The notes under the pieces were generated by a model. It had not been told where the DNA came from. It ran no database searches and saw only the letters and a program-made list of their open reading frames with translations. From an uncultured Clostridia bacterium (GTDB taxonomy: Bacteria > Bacillota > Clostridia > Christensenellales > UBA3700): a stretch of 33,130 nt of DNA. Position 1 is the first letter of the stretch. The number at the start of each line of letters is the position of its first letter. The position numbers and the translations under genes were made by a program. Positions 1 to 8,670 of this stretch are shown piece by piece. The stretch lies in contig CAMBZZ010000015.1 of assembly GCA_945872615.1 (NCBI GenBank), forward strand, positions 1 through 33,130, in the 5' to 3' direction.

Positions 1-70
1 CTGATTTATTTGAACAAGAACTTAAAAAGTGTTGCACTTAGTTTGACAATTCACTATCAAATTATACTAT

Positions 71-98
71 AAAACCAAACGTTTACGATTTTGGTTTT
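71..98 (-). terminator. possible terminator hairpin of the glycosyltransferase gene
   Basis: AAAACCAAA (71-79) pairs with TTTTGGTTTT (89-98) around a 9-base loop, overlapping the last codons and stop of the glycosyltransferase. On the minus strand the stem runs into TTTTATAG, so the T-tract is short. The position fits a terminator but the structure is AT-rich and weak. Confidence 0.35.
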
Positions 99-1267
99 CC
101 ATTTTTTATAATTTCTTTGTATTTTTCTAACACAATGTCAACTATTTGGTCAACGGTTGGATAAATTGACGAACAGTTAGCTTTGACCTTTTGATAGATT
201 TGCGGATTATTTTCTATTTGCATAATCTTGTCAGCCCACGCTTCAGGCGTCAAATCCGCCAAAAATCCGTTTTCATTATCTATTATTTTTTCGGCAGAAG
301 AAGAACCCTTTGCCAATAACAACGGAGTGCCCATTTTGGATGCCTCACGTGCAACTAAAGGTGCCGAATCAAACGTAGATGCTAACAAGAAATAGTCTGC
401 CATCTTGTAATACGTCGACAACTCTTCTACGTCATTGACTTGCCCGACAAATATCGTAACGTCGTCAACGCCTAGTTTTTTGCTCTCTTGCTCTAAATGC
501 TTTCTATAATCTCCGTCTCCTACGATCAAAAACTTGAATACTAATCCTTTTTCTTTGAGGATTTTCATCGTATTTAGTAGCATAGAAATGTTTTTTATTA
601 CGGCCAATCTACCAACGAACAAAAATACTCTTTCATCTGTGATTGCATGTTTTTCTTTGGCAATACGTACCAATTCGGACAATCTATCTTCAGACAAAGT
701 TGCATTAGGAGTCCCGTTCTCTACAACGTCACAAGAAACGTCAATTTTGTAAACGTCGTGCAAACACTGCGCTGTAATATTGGATACCGCCCAAACGTAA
801 TCCATGCGTCTAATTGAATAGAGCAAAAAGTCTAAAGCAAATTTTTGCAAACACTTTAGTTTTACGCAACGATTGATTTCTACGTGATACTTAGTATGTA
901 CGGTAAATACTATCGGAATATTATTCTTCTTTGCATAGCGTAACATAGTCCTCGACAGCGTAACGGGAGAATGGCAATGGATAATATCATAGTGATGCTC
1001 TTTTAAGTATTTCTTCAACTTTCTATCAAGCATAGGAAGAGGAAGTCGTACACCGTATTTTCCTCCCGACATAGATAGAGTTCTGATTACTTTGTAACCA
1101 CCGCCGTCATAGCTGTTGGGATACCAAGGAACAAGAGCGTCACACGTCACGCCCTCTTTTGAGTTGAGAATCCTACAATAATCGTCCACAACGTTGACAA
1201 CTCCGTCTATTATAGGATAATAATTGTCTACTACTTCTAATATTCTAATATCTTCCATTTTCTTCAT
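83..1267 (-). CDS. GT4-family glycosyltransferase
   Basis: This is a 394-aa GT-B fold glycosyltransferase that probably moves a sugar from a nucleotide-sugar donor to a lipid or surface glycan at the inner face of the membrane. The N-terminal YYPIIDGV (residues 16-23) and HCHSPV (about 97-102) match the acceptor half of family 4 enzymes such as diacylglycerol glucosyltransferases. The donor half has VGRLAVIKN (about 218-226) and the region of the EX7E motif, where the first Glu is replaced: FD(300)SAPLVARE(308) gives D-x7-E. The ATG at 1267 is preferred; an upstream in-frame TTG at 1276 would add three residues, and neither has a strong ribosome site. It lies 17 bases after the stop of the flippase-like gene in the same direction, so the two are probably one transcript. 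The substrate cannot be read from the sequence. Confidence 0.85.
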   Translation of the reverse strand: MKKMEDIRILEVVDNYYPIIDGVVNVVDDYCRILNSKEGVTCDALVPWYPNSYDGGGYKVIRTLSMSGGKYGVRLPLPMLDRKLKKYLKEHHYDIIHCHSPVTLSRTMLRYAKKNNIPIVFTVHTKYHVEINRCVKLKCLQKFALDFLLYSIRRMDYVWAVSNITAQCLHDVYKIDVSCDVVENGTPNATLSEDRLSELVRIAKEKHAITDERVFLFVGRLAVIKNISMLLNTMKILKEKGLVFKFLIVGDGDYRKHLEQESKKLGVDDVTIFVGQVNDVEELSTYYKMADYFLLASTFDSAPLVAREASKMGTPLLLAKGSSSAEKIIDNENGFLADLTPEAWADKIMQIENNPQIYQKVKANCSSIYPTVDQIVDIVLEKYKEIIKNGKPKS

Positions 1268-1284
1268 TTGTAACAACTTGTATT

Positions 1285-2394
1285 TTATTCTCGATTTTCT
1301 TCATTCGCAACAACTTGTTTCTTTATTCTCGACTTGATAAACTTAATAAGAATACCTATCAATCCTAAAATTATGTATGAATAATAGGTACATACTCTCC
1401 ATATAAATACTACCCAAAACAGTACGCCTTCTCCCATCGGTATAGGTGCAAAAGCCATTGAGGCAACACCTTCTATCGCCCCGCTATTGCCAGGCGTAGG
1501 AATTAGCGACGCAGCAAACAACGAATATGCATTGAGCGTGATAACGTCAAATAAGATCGTCGCACTCGGTGTTGTTTTGCCAAATGCAATGATTACAAAG
1601 AACGGAATGGACATTATTATAAAAAAGTCTATACACGAAACCAAAAACAACGTCAACACTCCTACAACGTCCTTGGCAATATGCAAAAATGCATTGCTAT
1701 ATCTTTCCAAAAAGGCAACTATTTTTTTATCAACTTTTTCAAAGTCTTTGACTATTTTTAATTTTACTCCTATTTTAATAAAAAACGCAATAATCCTATG
1801 AATTGCAGATGGGAAAATAGAAAATAAGATTACTAACGTAGGTGCAAACGATGCAATCGCAATACCTGAATATGTTAGGCTTTTTACTGCAACTGCTTGA
1901 TTCTGCGGCAAAAATTGTAGAGCTCCGCTATTGGCAATATATAGTATTAGCGAACATATAATCCAAGCAATAAGTTGGAATATGTATTTGACTATAGGAA
2001 TGGCGGCTGCAATGTCGGAAGAATACCCTTTTTTATAATATTGATATACTTGATATGCTTGTCCCCCCATATTAAACGGCGTAATGTTGTCATAAAATCT
2101 GCCCATTATGCCAACGCTCATAGATAGCTTAAAATCAAATTTTTTAGTAGTAATTCTTGATATTATCGAATACTTAATTGCATCCGAGCAAAACATGACC
2201 CCTACCATCAAAATCAATAATACGACATATTGTGGCTTGACGGAAGACAACAGATCTTCTATAGAAGCAATACTGCCGCCAGAAAGAGTTTTGCTGAGTA
2301 TGTAGACCATGTAAAAAGTTGCGCCGAAAAACAACACAAGTAATATAATCTTTATAGCTTTTTTTGCAACGCTATTATTTATTTGATTGTCCAT
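1285..2394 (-). CDS. LPG synthase/UPF0104-type flippase-like integral membrane protein
   Basis: This 369-aa protein has a hydrophobic helix at about residues 13-33 and further membrane segments to about residue 355, ending in a basic tail. Motifs such as NITPFNMGGQAYQ (about residues 97-109) and LIPTPGNSGAIEG (about residues 295-307) are typical of the lysylphosphatidylglycerol synthase transmembrane-region family, whose members flip or transfer lipid-linked groups. No soluble C-terminal aminoacyl-transferase domain is present, so lysylation of phosphatidylglycerol is not implied. It precedes a GT4 glycosyltransferase gene, a common pairing in glycolipid or cell-envelope polymer loci. The start is the only ATG before the first membrane helix, and the promoter -10 lies only eight bases upstream, implying an almost leaderless mRNA with no ribosome site. 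Confidence 0.8.
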   Translation of the reverse strand: MDNQINNSVAKKAIKIILLVLFFGATFYMVYILSKTLSGGSIASIEDLLSSVKPQYVVLLILMVGVMFCSDAIKYSIISRITTKKFDFKLSMSVGIMGRFYDNITPFNMGGQAYQVYQYYKKGYSSDIAAAIPIVKYIFQLIAWIICSLILYIANSGALQFLPQNQAVAVKSLTYSGIAIASFAPTLVILFSIFPSAIHRIIAFFIKIGVKLKIVKDFEKVDKKIVAFLERYSNAFLHIAKDVVGVLTLFLVSCIDFFIIMSIPFFVIIAFGKTTPSATILFDVITLNAYSLFAASLIPTPGNSGAIEGVASMAFAPIPMGEGVLFWVVFIWRVCTYYSYIILGLIGILIKFIKSRIKKQVVANEENRE

Positions 2395-2402
2395 ACATAT
2401 TT

Positions 2403-2431
2403 ATTATAATATAATTTTAGAAAAATTCCAA
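2403..2431 (-). promoter_or_regulatory. sigma-A-type promoter of the flippase/glycosyltransferase operon
   Basis: Read on the minus strand, TTGGAA (2431-2426) and TATAAT (2408-2403) are separated by 17 bases. The expected start of transcription, about 2396-2397, lies only two or three bases before the ATG at 2394. Confidence 0.6.
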
Positions 2432-2536
2432 CTAATATAACTTATTTTTTATATCTACACAACGGACGTAGATACAACGACCATGTATAAGGCGTTGACA
2501 CGTACTGGCATTTATTATTCCTATTGTCTAAAAATA

Positions 2537-2612
2537 CCCGAATATCATCTTTGATAAGCATATTTGTTGCAATATTAAATCGTCGCACTATTGACTATCA
2601 AAGATATTTGGG
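2537..2612. promoter_or_regulatory. imperfect inverted repeat overlapping the dGTPase promoter
   Basis: The left arm CCCGAATATCATCTTTGATA (2537-2556) is complementary, apart from a two-base insertion and a G-T type change, to TATCAAAGATATTTGGG (2596-2612). The right arm fills the spacer between the -35 and -10 of the dGTPase promoter. This may be an operator pair or a hairpin; no regulator is identifiable. Confidence 0.4.
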
Positions 2613-2619
2613 ATAAAAT
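2591..2619 (+). promoter_or_regulatory. promoter of the dGTPase-like gene (leaderless arrangement)
   Basis: TTGACT (2591-2596) and TAAAAT (2614-2619) are 17 bases apart. Only six bases separate the -10 from the ATG at 2626, so transcription should begin at or beside the start codon. Confidence 0.7.
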
Positions 2620-2625
2620 ATAGTT

Positions 2626-3633
2626 ATGGAAAACATCAGACTACGCATCGAGGCTCTCGAAAGAGCCACCCTCAGTCCATACGCTTGCCTTTCGTGCGAC
2701 ACCAAGGGGCGCGACTATCCTTGCACGCCCAACGATATGCGCACGGAATTTCAGCGTGACAGAGATAGAATCATTCATAGCAAAGCCTTTAGACGGCTAA
2801 AACATAAGACGCAAGTCTTTCTCTCTCCCGAAGGCGACCACTACCGTACCCGTCTTACGCACACGCTCGAAGTGTCGCAGATAGGCAGAACGATTGCTCG
2901 TGCTCTCAAACTCAACGAGGACCTCACCGAAGCTTGCACATTGGGACACGACCTAGGTCACACCCCTTTCGGTCATGCGGGAGAAGCCGTACTCAATGAA
3001 CTCGTGGAGGGAGGTTTCGTACATTCTCAACACTCTCGCAGAGTGGTGGAATTACTCGAAAACGACGGCAAAGGTCTCAACTTGACCTACGAAGTGCGCG
3101 ACGGCATCGCCAACCACAAATACCACGACGTAGCTTCCACTCTCGAAGGTCAAATAGTCAAGTTTGCCGATAGATTCGCATATATCAATCACGACATCGA
3201 GGACGCCACGCGTGGCGGAATAATCACCGAAGCCGACCTGCCAAAAGATTGCGTAGAATTGCTAGGACACAGCAAGGGAGAACGTATCAACAATCTCATT
3301 ATCGATATGGTAACGACGAGTTACGATAAGCCTTATATCGCGCAATCACCCGACTATAAGGCAATGACGGAAAAGCTTCATTCCTTTATGTTCGAAGCGG
3401 TATATCTCAACGACAAAGCTAAGCACGAGGAGAAAAAAGCCAAAGAGATGCTCGCGCTGGTATACGAGCACTTCTATAAGCACCCCGAGCAAATGCCTAC
3501 GTTCTATCAATCGCTGTTGGACTCCTACCCCCTCGACAGAGTGGTGTGCGATTACGTCAGCTCCTTTACCGATAGATATTGCATAACCGTATTTAGCAAT
3601 ATCTACATACCGAGTGGTTGGAATAAGTACTAA
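2626..3633 (+). CDS. deoxyguanosinetriphosphate triphosphohydrolase-like HD protein
   Basis: The 335-aa protein belongs to the dGTPase-like HD hydrolases, which cleave dNTPs to deoxynucleoside and triphosphate and help control dNTP pools in the cytosol. The N-terminal RTEFQRDRDRIIHSKAFRRL (39-58) is the family signature. Metal and catalytic residues are visible as H79 (RLTHT), H108-D109 (LGHDLGHTPFGH) and D182 (KFADRFAY). Length is that of the short, Firmicute-type enzymes. The first ATG is needed to retain the conserved N-terminus, yet there is no Shine-Dalgarno site and the promoter abuts the start codon. A bidirectional terminator follows. It stands alone and divergent from the membrane operon. 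Substrate preference among dNTPs cannot be inferred. Confidence 0.88.
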   Translation: MENIRLRIEALERATLSPYACLSCDTKGRDYPCTPNDMRTEFQRDRDRIIHSKAFRRLKHKTQVFLSPEGDHYRTRLTHTLEVSQIGRTIARALKLNEDLTEACTLGHDLGHTPFGHAGEAVLNELVEGGFVHSQHSRRVVELLENDGKGLNLTYEVRDGIANHKYHDVASTLEGQIVKFADRFAYINHDIEDATRGGIITEADLPKDCVELLGHSKGERINNLIIDMVTTSYDKPYIAQSPDYKAMTEKLHSFMFEAVYLNDKAKHEEKKAKEMLALVYEHFYKHPEQMPTFYQSLLDSYPLDRVVCDYVSSFTDRYCITVFSNIYIPSGWNKY

Positions 3634-3669
3634 AAACTCGATACGTGTCGTGCAAAATATATTTTAATC

Positions 3670-3703
3670 AAAAAATAACGGACTACTCGTCCGTTACTTT
3701 TTT
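3670..3703. terminator. bidirectional rho-independent terminator between convergent genes
   Basis: TAACGGAC (3676-3683) pairs with GTCCGTTA (3689-3696) around TACTC. It is flanked by an A-tract on the left and six T on the right, so it can stop both the dGTPase gene (plus) and ilvE (minus). Confidence 0.85.
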
Positions 3704-3726
3704 GTGTTTTTCGATTGTATGCCGAA

Positions 3727-4782
3727 TTATTTGATTTCCGTTATCCAACCAAACTCATCCTCGTATCTCTCGTTTTGAATACCCGTAATTTTGTCGTACA
3801 AGAACGCGGTGATAGGACCCATTTCGGCGTTGTTGATGACCATATCTACGCCCTTGTAGCCTATTACGCCTACGGGAGATATAACCGCTGCGGTACCAGA
3901 GCCGAAACTCTCTTTGAGTTGTCCGTTGTTGTAAGCCTCAACGATTTCGTCCATAGATATTCTTCTTTCGCTAATCTTGTAGCCGTACTTTTTGAGCACT
4001 TGAATGCAAGAGTTGCGGGTGATACCCGGGAGAATGCTACCTACGAGCGCAGGGGTAACAACCTCGTCGCCGATGACGAAGAACATATTCATACTGCCTA
4101 CTTCTTCTACGTACTTGTGCTCGTTGGAGTCAAGCCACAAAGCTTGGTCGTAGCCGAGTTTGTTAGCCTTTTCGCCTGCATAGAGAGAAGCCGCGTAGTT
4201 ACCCATACACTTTGCCTCGCCCGTTCCGCCGAGAGGTGCTCTTACGTAATGCTCCTCTACCAAAATCTTGGTAGGTTTCATACCGTTGGCATAGTAGGAG
4301 CCTACAGGTGACAAGATGATAAAAAATCTATATTTATGACTTGCGTGCACGCCTAAAACTTCTTCGTTGGCTATCATCGTAGGTCTTATGTAGAGAGCCG
4401 TACCGGGCTCGGTAGGAATCCAGTCTGCTTCCAACTTGATGAGCTCGAACAACGCCTTCTTGACCTTTTCGCTGTCAAAGGTAGGCATACACATACGCTC
4501 TGCGCTTCTATTCATACGCTTGAAGTTGTCGTCAATACGGAAGACGGTGATTTTACCCTCTTTGTTTTTGTAAGCCTTGGCGCCTTCGAATATGCCTTGA
4601 GCATAGTGAAGCACGTTACTGGCAGGAGCCATTTCAAAAGGTGCGTAAGGCACGATTTCGGGCTCTTTCCAAGCGCCGTCTTCGTAGTCCATCACCAACA
4701 TATGGTCGGTAAAATACTTGCCGAAGCCAAGTTTTGTAAAATCGGGTTTTGCTTTAAGGTTTGTACTTTTTACGATTTTCAT
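3727..4782 (-). CDS. ilvE: branched-chain amino acid aminotransferase
   Basis: This 351-aa class IV PLP enzyme interconverts Leu, Ile and Val with their 2-oxo acids using glutamate/2-oxoglutarate. The PLP lysine is K191 in GGTGEAKCMGNYAAS, followed by the substrate-site strand HKYVEEVGSMNMFF (222-235). The N-terminal region ALFEQ-like block reads YAQGIFEGAKAY (60-71). Length equals the eukaryotic-like/Bacillus type (about 350-360 aa), not the shorter E. coli type. A ribosome site AGAGGTG precedes the ATG. It is the third gene of a minus-strand operon after tyrS and yigZ, 15 bases behind the yigZ stop, and ends at a bidirectional terminator. Nothing in the sequence suggests truncation. Confidence 0.95.
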   Translation of the reverse strand: MKIVKSTNLKAKPDFTKLGFGKYFTDHMLVMDYEDGAWKEPEIVPYAPFEMAPASNVLHYAQGIFEGAKAYKNKEGKITVFRIDDNFKRMNRSAERMCMPTFDSEKVKKALFELIKLEADWIPTEPGTALYIRPTMIANEEVLGVHASHKYRFFIILSPVGSYYANGMKPTKILVEEHYVRAPLGGTGEAKCMGNYAASLYAGEKANKLGYDQALWLDSNEHKYVEEVGSMNMFFVIGDEVVTPALVGSILPGITRNSCIQVLKKYGYKISERRISMDEIVEAYNNGQLKESFGSGTAAVISPVGVIGYKGVDMVINNAEMGPITAFLYDKITGIQNERYEDEFGWITEIK

Positions 4783-4797
4783 ATATACACCTCTTAT

Positions 4798-5433
4798 TTA
4801 GATTTCGAATTGATAATATCCGTTGGTGTCAACGGCGATGGTTGCCTTGCCTTGCGTGAGGTCGATTATCTCGGCTTGCAAACGCGTACTGTCGGTCTCG
4901 TCCACCGCAAAGATCACCGTAACGCCGTCGCAATACTGAGTATCGACGATAAGACAGCGGTACTTTTCTAATAGGTTAGACAACTTTTTGAATATGCCGT
5001 ATTCGCACCTAACTCGGAGTTGGTCGGCTCTTTTGTTGAGCACGAGTTGCGCTTTGTCTAGTGCTTTGACTACGCTTGAAGAATAGGCTCCCGCAAGTCC
5101 GTTGGCACCGAGTTTGATTCCTCCGAAGTATCTGGTAACTACGGCTAGCGTCATCAAGCAATTACGCTTTTTGAGCACCTCGAGCATCGGCATACCCGCC
5201 GTGCCTTGCGGCTCTCCGTCGTCGCTAAAGCGTTGCTCGGTCGCTATATCGTTGGATATAAAGGCGTAGCAGTTGTGCGTTGCATCGCTATATCTCGACG
5301 ATATTTCCTTGATTTTCGCCATAGCGTCGTCGTAGTCGGATATAGGCACGAGCGTGGTGATAAAGCGAGATTTGTTGATAATTTGCTCGTCGCAAAAACT
5401 CTCTTTGACGCTCACGTACCCGCCTACGCTCAT
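4798..5433 (-). CDS. yigZ: YigZ/IMPACT family protein
   Basis: The 211-aa protein matches the YigZ/IMPACT family, cytosolic proteins related to a ribosome-associated regulator but of uncertain function in bacteria. The family block is present: KSRFITTL (about 19-26), [25 protein letters not shown] and [16 protein letters not shown], followed by a C-terminal ferredoxin-like UPF0029-type half. The ATG at 5433 overlaps the tyrS stop as ATGA, a typical coupled start; the open frame continues upstream inside tyrS but that extension is a frame shadow. It sits between tyrS and ilvE in one operon. Confidence 0.9.
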   Translation of the reverse strand: MSVGGYVSVKESFCDEQIINKSRFITTLVPISDYDDAMAKIKEISSRYSDATHNCYAFISNDIATEQRFSDDGEPQGTAGMPMLEVLKKRNCLMTLAVVTRYFGGIKLGANGLAGAYSSSVVKALDKAQLVLNKRADQLRVRCEYGIFKKLSNLLEKYRCLIVDTQYCDGVTVIFAVDETDSTRLQAEIIDLTQGKATIAVDTNGYYQFEI

Positions 5434-6647
5434 TGCACGCTTACCTTGACGTGAACTTTTTTGCCTTTGTGCAAGACGAAGCCGTCTGCAAGTTGCTCGG
5501 AAGTCAAGCAATATGCAATATCGGATATTTTGTCTTCGTTGACTTTGATACCGCCGCCCGAGATGAGTTGTCTTGCTTCGCTCTTAGATTTGCAAAGACC
5601 GAGCGTAGCCAAAACGTCGACGATATTGGTCACGCCTTGTGGCAAAGTCATAGACGGCATATTGGCGTCGTCCCCCGAAAAAGCCGCTTGCGCTTGTGCC
5701 TGTGCCTTGCTCGCCTCTTGCTCTCCGTGAACGATTGCCGTCACTTCGTAAGCAAGACGAGCCTTTGCAGCGTTGATACGCTCGTCCTTGTGACTGCACA
5801 ACTCCTCTATCTCGCCAAGCGGCATAAAGGTGAGCAGTTTCATACACTTCTCTACGTCGCCGTCGTCTACGTTGCGCCAATATTGATAGAAGTCGTAAGG
5901 CGAAGTCTTGCTTGCGTCGAGCCATACCGCGCCCTTTTGGGTCTTACCCATCTTTTTGCCCTCAGATGTCGTGAGCAGTTGGAAGGTCATCGCAAAGGCA
6001 GGTTTGCCCTCTTTTCTTCTGATAAGGTCGGCGCCCGCAAGCATATTGGACCATTGGTCGTCGCCACCGCACTCCAGCACGCAACCGTAATTGCGGAAGA
6101 GGTGCAAAAAGTCGTATGCTTGCATGAGCATATAGTTGAACTCTAAGAAAGACAAGCCCTTTTCCATACGAGTTTTGAAGCACTCCGCCGTCAGCATCTT
6201 GTTGACGGAGAAGTTGGCGCCTATCTCTCTAAGAAATCCTATATAGTTGAGCCCGTCGAGCCAATCGGCGTTGTTGAGCATAACTGCGGCGTTGTCGCCC
6301 TCGAAGGAGAAAAACTTGGACATCTGCACCTTGAAGCACTCGCAGTTGTGCTTGATAACCTCGTCGGTCATCATTTGTCTCATATCCGTTCTGCCCGAAG
6401 GGTCACCGATTTTTGCAGTACCTCCGCCAATCAAAACTATTGGCTTGTGACCCGCTTTTTGCATATGACTCATAGCCATGAGCGCAAGAAAATGTCCCAC
6501 GTGCAAACTGTCAGCCGTAGGGTCAAAACCGATATAAAAAGGCACGCTCTCCTTGCCAAGCAACTCGTACAAATCGTCCTCGTAGACGGTTTGCTTGATA
6601 AAGCCTCTCGCTCTGAGCGTATCCATTATATTAGTTTTGGTTTCCAT
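5430..6647 (-). CDS. tyrS: tyrosyl-tRNA synthetase
   Basis: This 405-aa class Ic synthetase charges tRNA-Tyr with tyrosine. The ATP-binding signature is HVGH (in [13 protein letters not shown], about residues 47-59), and the second signature is KMGKT (in [14 protein letters not shown]), a KMSKS variant usual for bacterial TyrS. The tyrosine pocket segment GGDDQWSNM is intact. The C-terminus has an S4 RNA-binding domain ([13 protein letters not shown]). AAGAGGTG precedes the ATG. The promoter lies about 30 bases upstream, leaving a leader too short for a T-box, so tRNA-responsive antitermination is not apparent here. First gene of tyrS-yigZ-ilvE. Confidence 0.96.
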   Translation of the reverse strand: METKTNIMDTLRARGFIKQTVYEDDLYELLGKESVPFYIGFDPTADSLHVGHFLALMAMSHMQKAGHKPIVLIGGGTAKIGDPSGRTDMRQMMTDEVIKHNCECFKVQMSKFFSFEGDNAAVMLNNADWLDGLNYIGFLREIGANFSVNKMLTAECFKTRMEKGLSFLEFNYMLMQAYDFLHLFRNYGCVLECGGDDQWSNMLAGADLIRRKEGKPAFAMTFQLLTTSEGKKMGKTQKGAVWLDASKTSPYDFYQYWRNVDDGDVEKCMKLLTFMPLGEIEELCSHKDERINAAKARLAYEVTAIVHGEQEASKAQAQAQAAFSGDDANMPSMTLPQGVTNIVDVLATLGLCKSKSEARQLISGGGIKVNEDKISDIAYCLTSEQLADGFVLHKGKKVHVKVSVQ

Positions 6648-6676
6648 ATTACACCTCTTGTCGTCGTTTGACTAAG

Positions 6677-6705
6677 ATTATATCACTAATAACAACCAAA
6701 GTAAA
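6677..6705 (-). promoter_or_regulatory. promoter of the tyrS operon
   Basis: On the minus strand, TTTACT (6705-6700), a 17-base spacer and TATAAT (6682-6677). The predicted leader to the tyrS ATG at 6647 is about 22 bases. Confidence 0.75.
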
Positions 6706-6871
6706 TGTTTTGTCGCCGTTTGCTAACAAAAATTTAAGTTTTTTGAGATTTTTGTCACATAAAGTCGCAATACAATCGGGCATTTTGTAGACAGTGGTAT
6801 TTTTTGCTCGTATTTTTACTGCTTGCGGACTTGCAAAAATAAAAATATTTTTGAAAGCGTACAAAAAACCT

Positions 6872-6900
6872 TTGATAAAATCTTGGCAATATGTTATACT
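6872..6900 (+). promoter_or_regulatory. promoter of the Fe-S scaffold-like/GGGtGRT operon
   Basis: TTGATA (6872-6877), a 17-base spacer and TATACT (6895-6900). A strong ribosome site (AAGGAGGAATTCCTA) lies just before the ATG at 6941. Confidence 0.75.
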
Positions 6901-6940
6901 CGTCATAGCAATAAGAAATTTTTTTAAGGAGGAATTCCTA

Positions 6941-7636
6941 ATGGAATATTCACATGAAGTCCTGAATATGTGCAATGTTGCCAAGGGTGCCAACCACGGT
7001 CCTGCTCCGATTCCGGAAGAAGGAAAATGGGTACAATCCAAAGAAATCAAAGATATCAGCGGTTTGACCCACGGTATCGGCTGGTGCGCTCCGCAACAAG
7101 GAGCTTGTAAGCTCACTCTCAACGTCAAAGACGGCGTTATCGAAGAAGCCTTGGTTGAGACCATCGGTTGCTCGGGTATGACCCACTCAGCCGCTATGGC
7201 TGCCGAAATTCTTACCGGCAAGACCATATTGGAAGCTCTCAACACCGACCTCGTTTGCGACGCTATCAACACCGCAATGAGAGAACTCTTTTTGCAAATC
7301 GTGTACGGTCGTACCCAATCTGCTTTTTCCGAAGGCGGTTTGCCAATCGGCGCGGGTCTGGAAGACCTCGGCAAAGGTTTGCGTTCGCAAGTAGGTACCA
7401 TGTACTCCACCAACGCTAAGGGCGTGAGATACCTCGAAATGGCAGAAGGTTACGTTACCCGCATCGGTCTTGACAAAGACGACACCGTTATCGGTTACGA
7501 ATTCGTCAATATCGGCAAGATGATGGAAGCCATCACCGTAGGCGGTATGAGCGCTAACGACGCACTCGCTAAGTTTACCAACAACTACGGCAGATTCAAC
7601 GAAGCGGTTAAGAAGATTAACCCTCGTAGAGAATAA
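6941..7636 (+). CDS. NifU-like iron-sulfur cluster assembly scaffold-related protein
   Basis: The 231-aa product resembles NifU N-terminal/IscU-like scaffold proteins that accompany GGGtGRT proteins in anaerobic Firmicutes. Candidate cluster ligands are C49 and C56 (GWCAPQQGAC), C77 (ETIGCSGMTHSAA) and C106. The arrangement differs from classic IscU, so the exact cluster role is inferred. The ATG at 6941 is chosen over an in-frame start far upstream because a near-perfect AAGGAGG site precedes it and the promoter lies between the two. Thirteen bases separate it from the next gene, so the pair is cotranscribed. Codon use appears biased toward C-ending codons, consistent with high expression. 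Confidence 0.75.
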   Translation: MEYSHEVLNMCNVAKGANHGPAPIPEEGKWVQSKEIKDISGLTHGIGWCAPQQGACKLTLNVKDGVIEEALVETIGCSGMTHSAAMAAEILTGKTILEALNTDLVCDAINTAMRELFLQIVYGRTQSAFSEGGLPIGAGLEDLGKGLRSQVGTMYSTNAKGVRYLEMAEGYVTRIGLDKDDTVIGYEFVNIGKMMEAITVGGMSANDALAKFTNNYGRFNEAVKKINPRRE

Positions 7637-7649
7637 GGAGGACACGACA

Positions 7650-8654
7650 ATGGCAGTTACTTTCGAAAGTTATTCCAGAAGAATTGATAAAATCAACAAA
7701 TGCTTGGCAGAATACGGCATCTCGGGTCTTGAAGAAGCCAGAGAAATATGCCTTTCTAAGGGCGTTGATTGCGAAGCTATCGTCAAAGGTATCCAACCAA
7801 TCGCATTCGAGAACGCGGTTTGGGCTTACACCGTTGGTTGCGCTATCGCTATCAAAAAGAATTGCGTAAAGGCAGCCGACGCAGCCGAGGCAATCGGTAT
7901 CGGCTTGCAATCTTTCTGTATTCCTGGCTCCGTTGCAGACCAAAGAGCAGTAGGTCTCGGTCACGGTAACCTCGCAGCTATGCTCCTTAGAGAAGAGACC
8001 AAGTGCTTCGCTTTCTTGGCAGGTCACGAGTCCTTCGCCGCTGCTGAAGGCGCTATCGGTATTGCAAGAACGGCTAACAAGGTAAGAAAAGAGCCTCTCC
8101 AAGTTATCCTCAACGGTCTTGGCAAAGACGCAGCTCAAATCATCAGCCGTATCAACGGATTTACCTACGTTCAAACCAAACTCGACTACTACACCGGAGA
8201 ACTCAAAATCGTCAACACCACTTCTTACAGCGACGGCGAGAGAAGCAAAGTTAGAGCTTACGGCGCCGACGACGTAGTAGAAGGCGTTGCTATCATGAAA
8301 CACGAAAAGGTCGACGTATCCATCACGGGTAACTCTACCAACCCTACCCGTTTCCAACACCCTGTTGCAGGTACCTACAAAAAGTGGTGCGTTGAGAACG
8401 GCAAGAAGTACTTCTCCGTTGCTTCGGGCGGCGGTACGGGTCGTACCCTTCACCCTGACAACATGGCAGCAGGTCCTGCTTCTTACGGCATGACCGACAC
8501 TATGGGTCGTATGCACTCCGACGCGCAATTCGCAGGTTCTTCTTCAGTACCTGCTCACGTTGAGATGATGGGTCTTATCGGTATGGGTAACAACCCAATG
8601 GTAGGCGCTTCGGTTGCTTGCGCAGTTGCGGTACAAGAAGGTTTGACCAAATAA
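7650..8654 (+). CDS. GGGtGRT family protein
   Basis: The 334-aa product carries the family's namesake motif GGGTGRT at residues 260-266 (SVASGGGTGRTLHPDN). The family is widespread in anaerobic bacteria and has no established biochemical role that I know. Other glycine-rich segments (GLGHGNLAAMLL, about 102-113; FLAGHESFAAAEGAIG, about 122-137) suggest a nucleotide- or cofactor-binding fold, but that is inference. It follows the NifU-like gene at 13 bases with its own GGAGG site, and a strong terminator closes the operon. The fixed pairing suggests a joint job in metal-cluster or redox chemistry. No signal peptide or membrane segment is visible. Confidence 0.85.
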   Translation: MAVTFESYSRRIDKINKCLAEYGISGLEEAREICLSKGVDCEAIVKGIQPIAFENAVWAYTVGCAIAIKKNCVKAADAAEAIGIGLQSFCIPGSVADQRAVGLGHGNLAAMLLREETKCFAFLAGHESFAAAEGAIGIARTANKVRKEPLQVILNGLGKDAAQIISRINGFTYVQTKLDYYTGELKIVNTTSYSDGERSKVRAYGADDVVEGVAIMKHEKVDVSITGNSTNPTRFQHPVAGTYKKWCVENGKKYFSVASGGGTGRTLHPDNMAAGPASYGMTDTMGRMHSDAQFAGSSSVPAHVEMMGLIGMGNNPMVGASVACAVAVQEGLTK

Positions 8655-8670
8655 TCAAATACAATGATAC

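Noticed and set aside
1..41. Possible C-terminal tail of a plus-strand gene (frame ending in a TAG at 39-41)
   Set aside because: Only a dozen codons are inside the window and no family can be assigned.
3715..4311. Long plus-strand open frame of 198 codons opposite ilvE
   Set aside because: It lies wholly within ilvE on the other strand, has no ribosome site and no recognisable motif; it is a frame shadow.
6648..6680. T-box leader for tyrS
   Set aside because: The predicted transcript leader is about 22 bases, too short for a T-box, and no specifier stem is present.
7617..8528. 303-codon minus-strand open frame opposite the GGGtGRT gene, and a 426-codon one (27913-29193) opposite the BMP gene
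   Set aside because: Both mirror strongly codon-biased genes, which lack stops in the complementary frame. Neither has a start signal or plausible protein composition.
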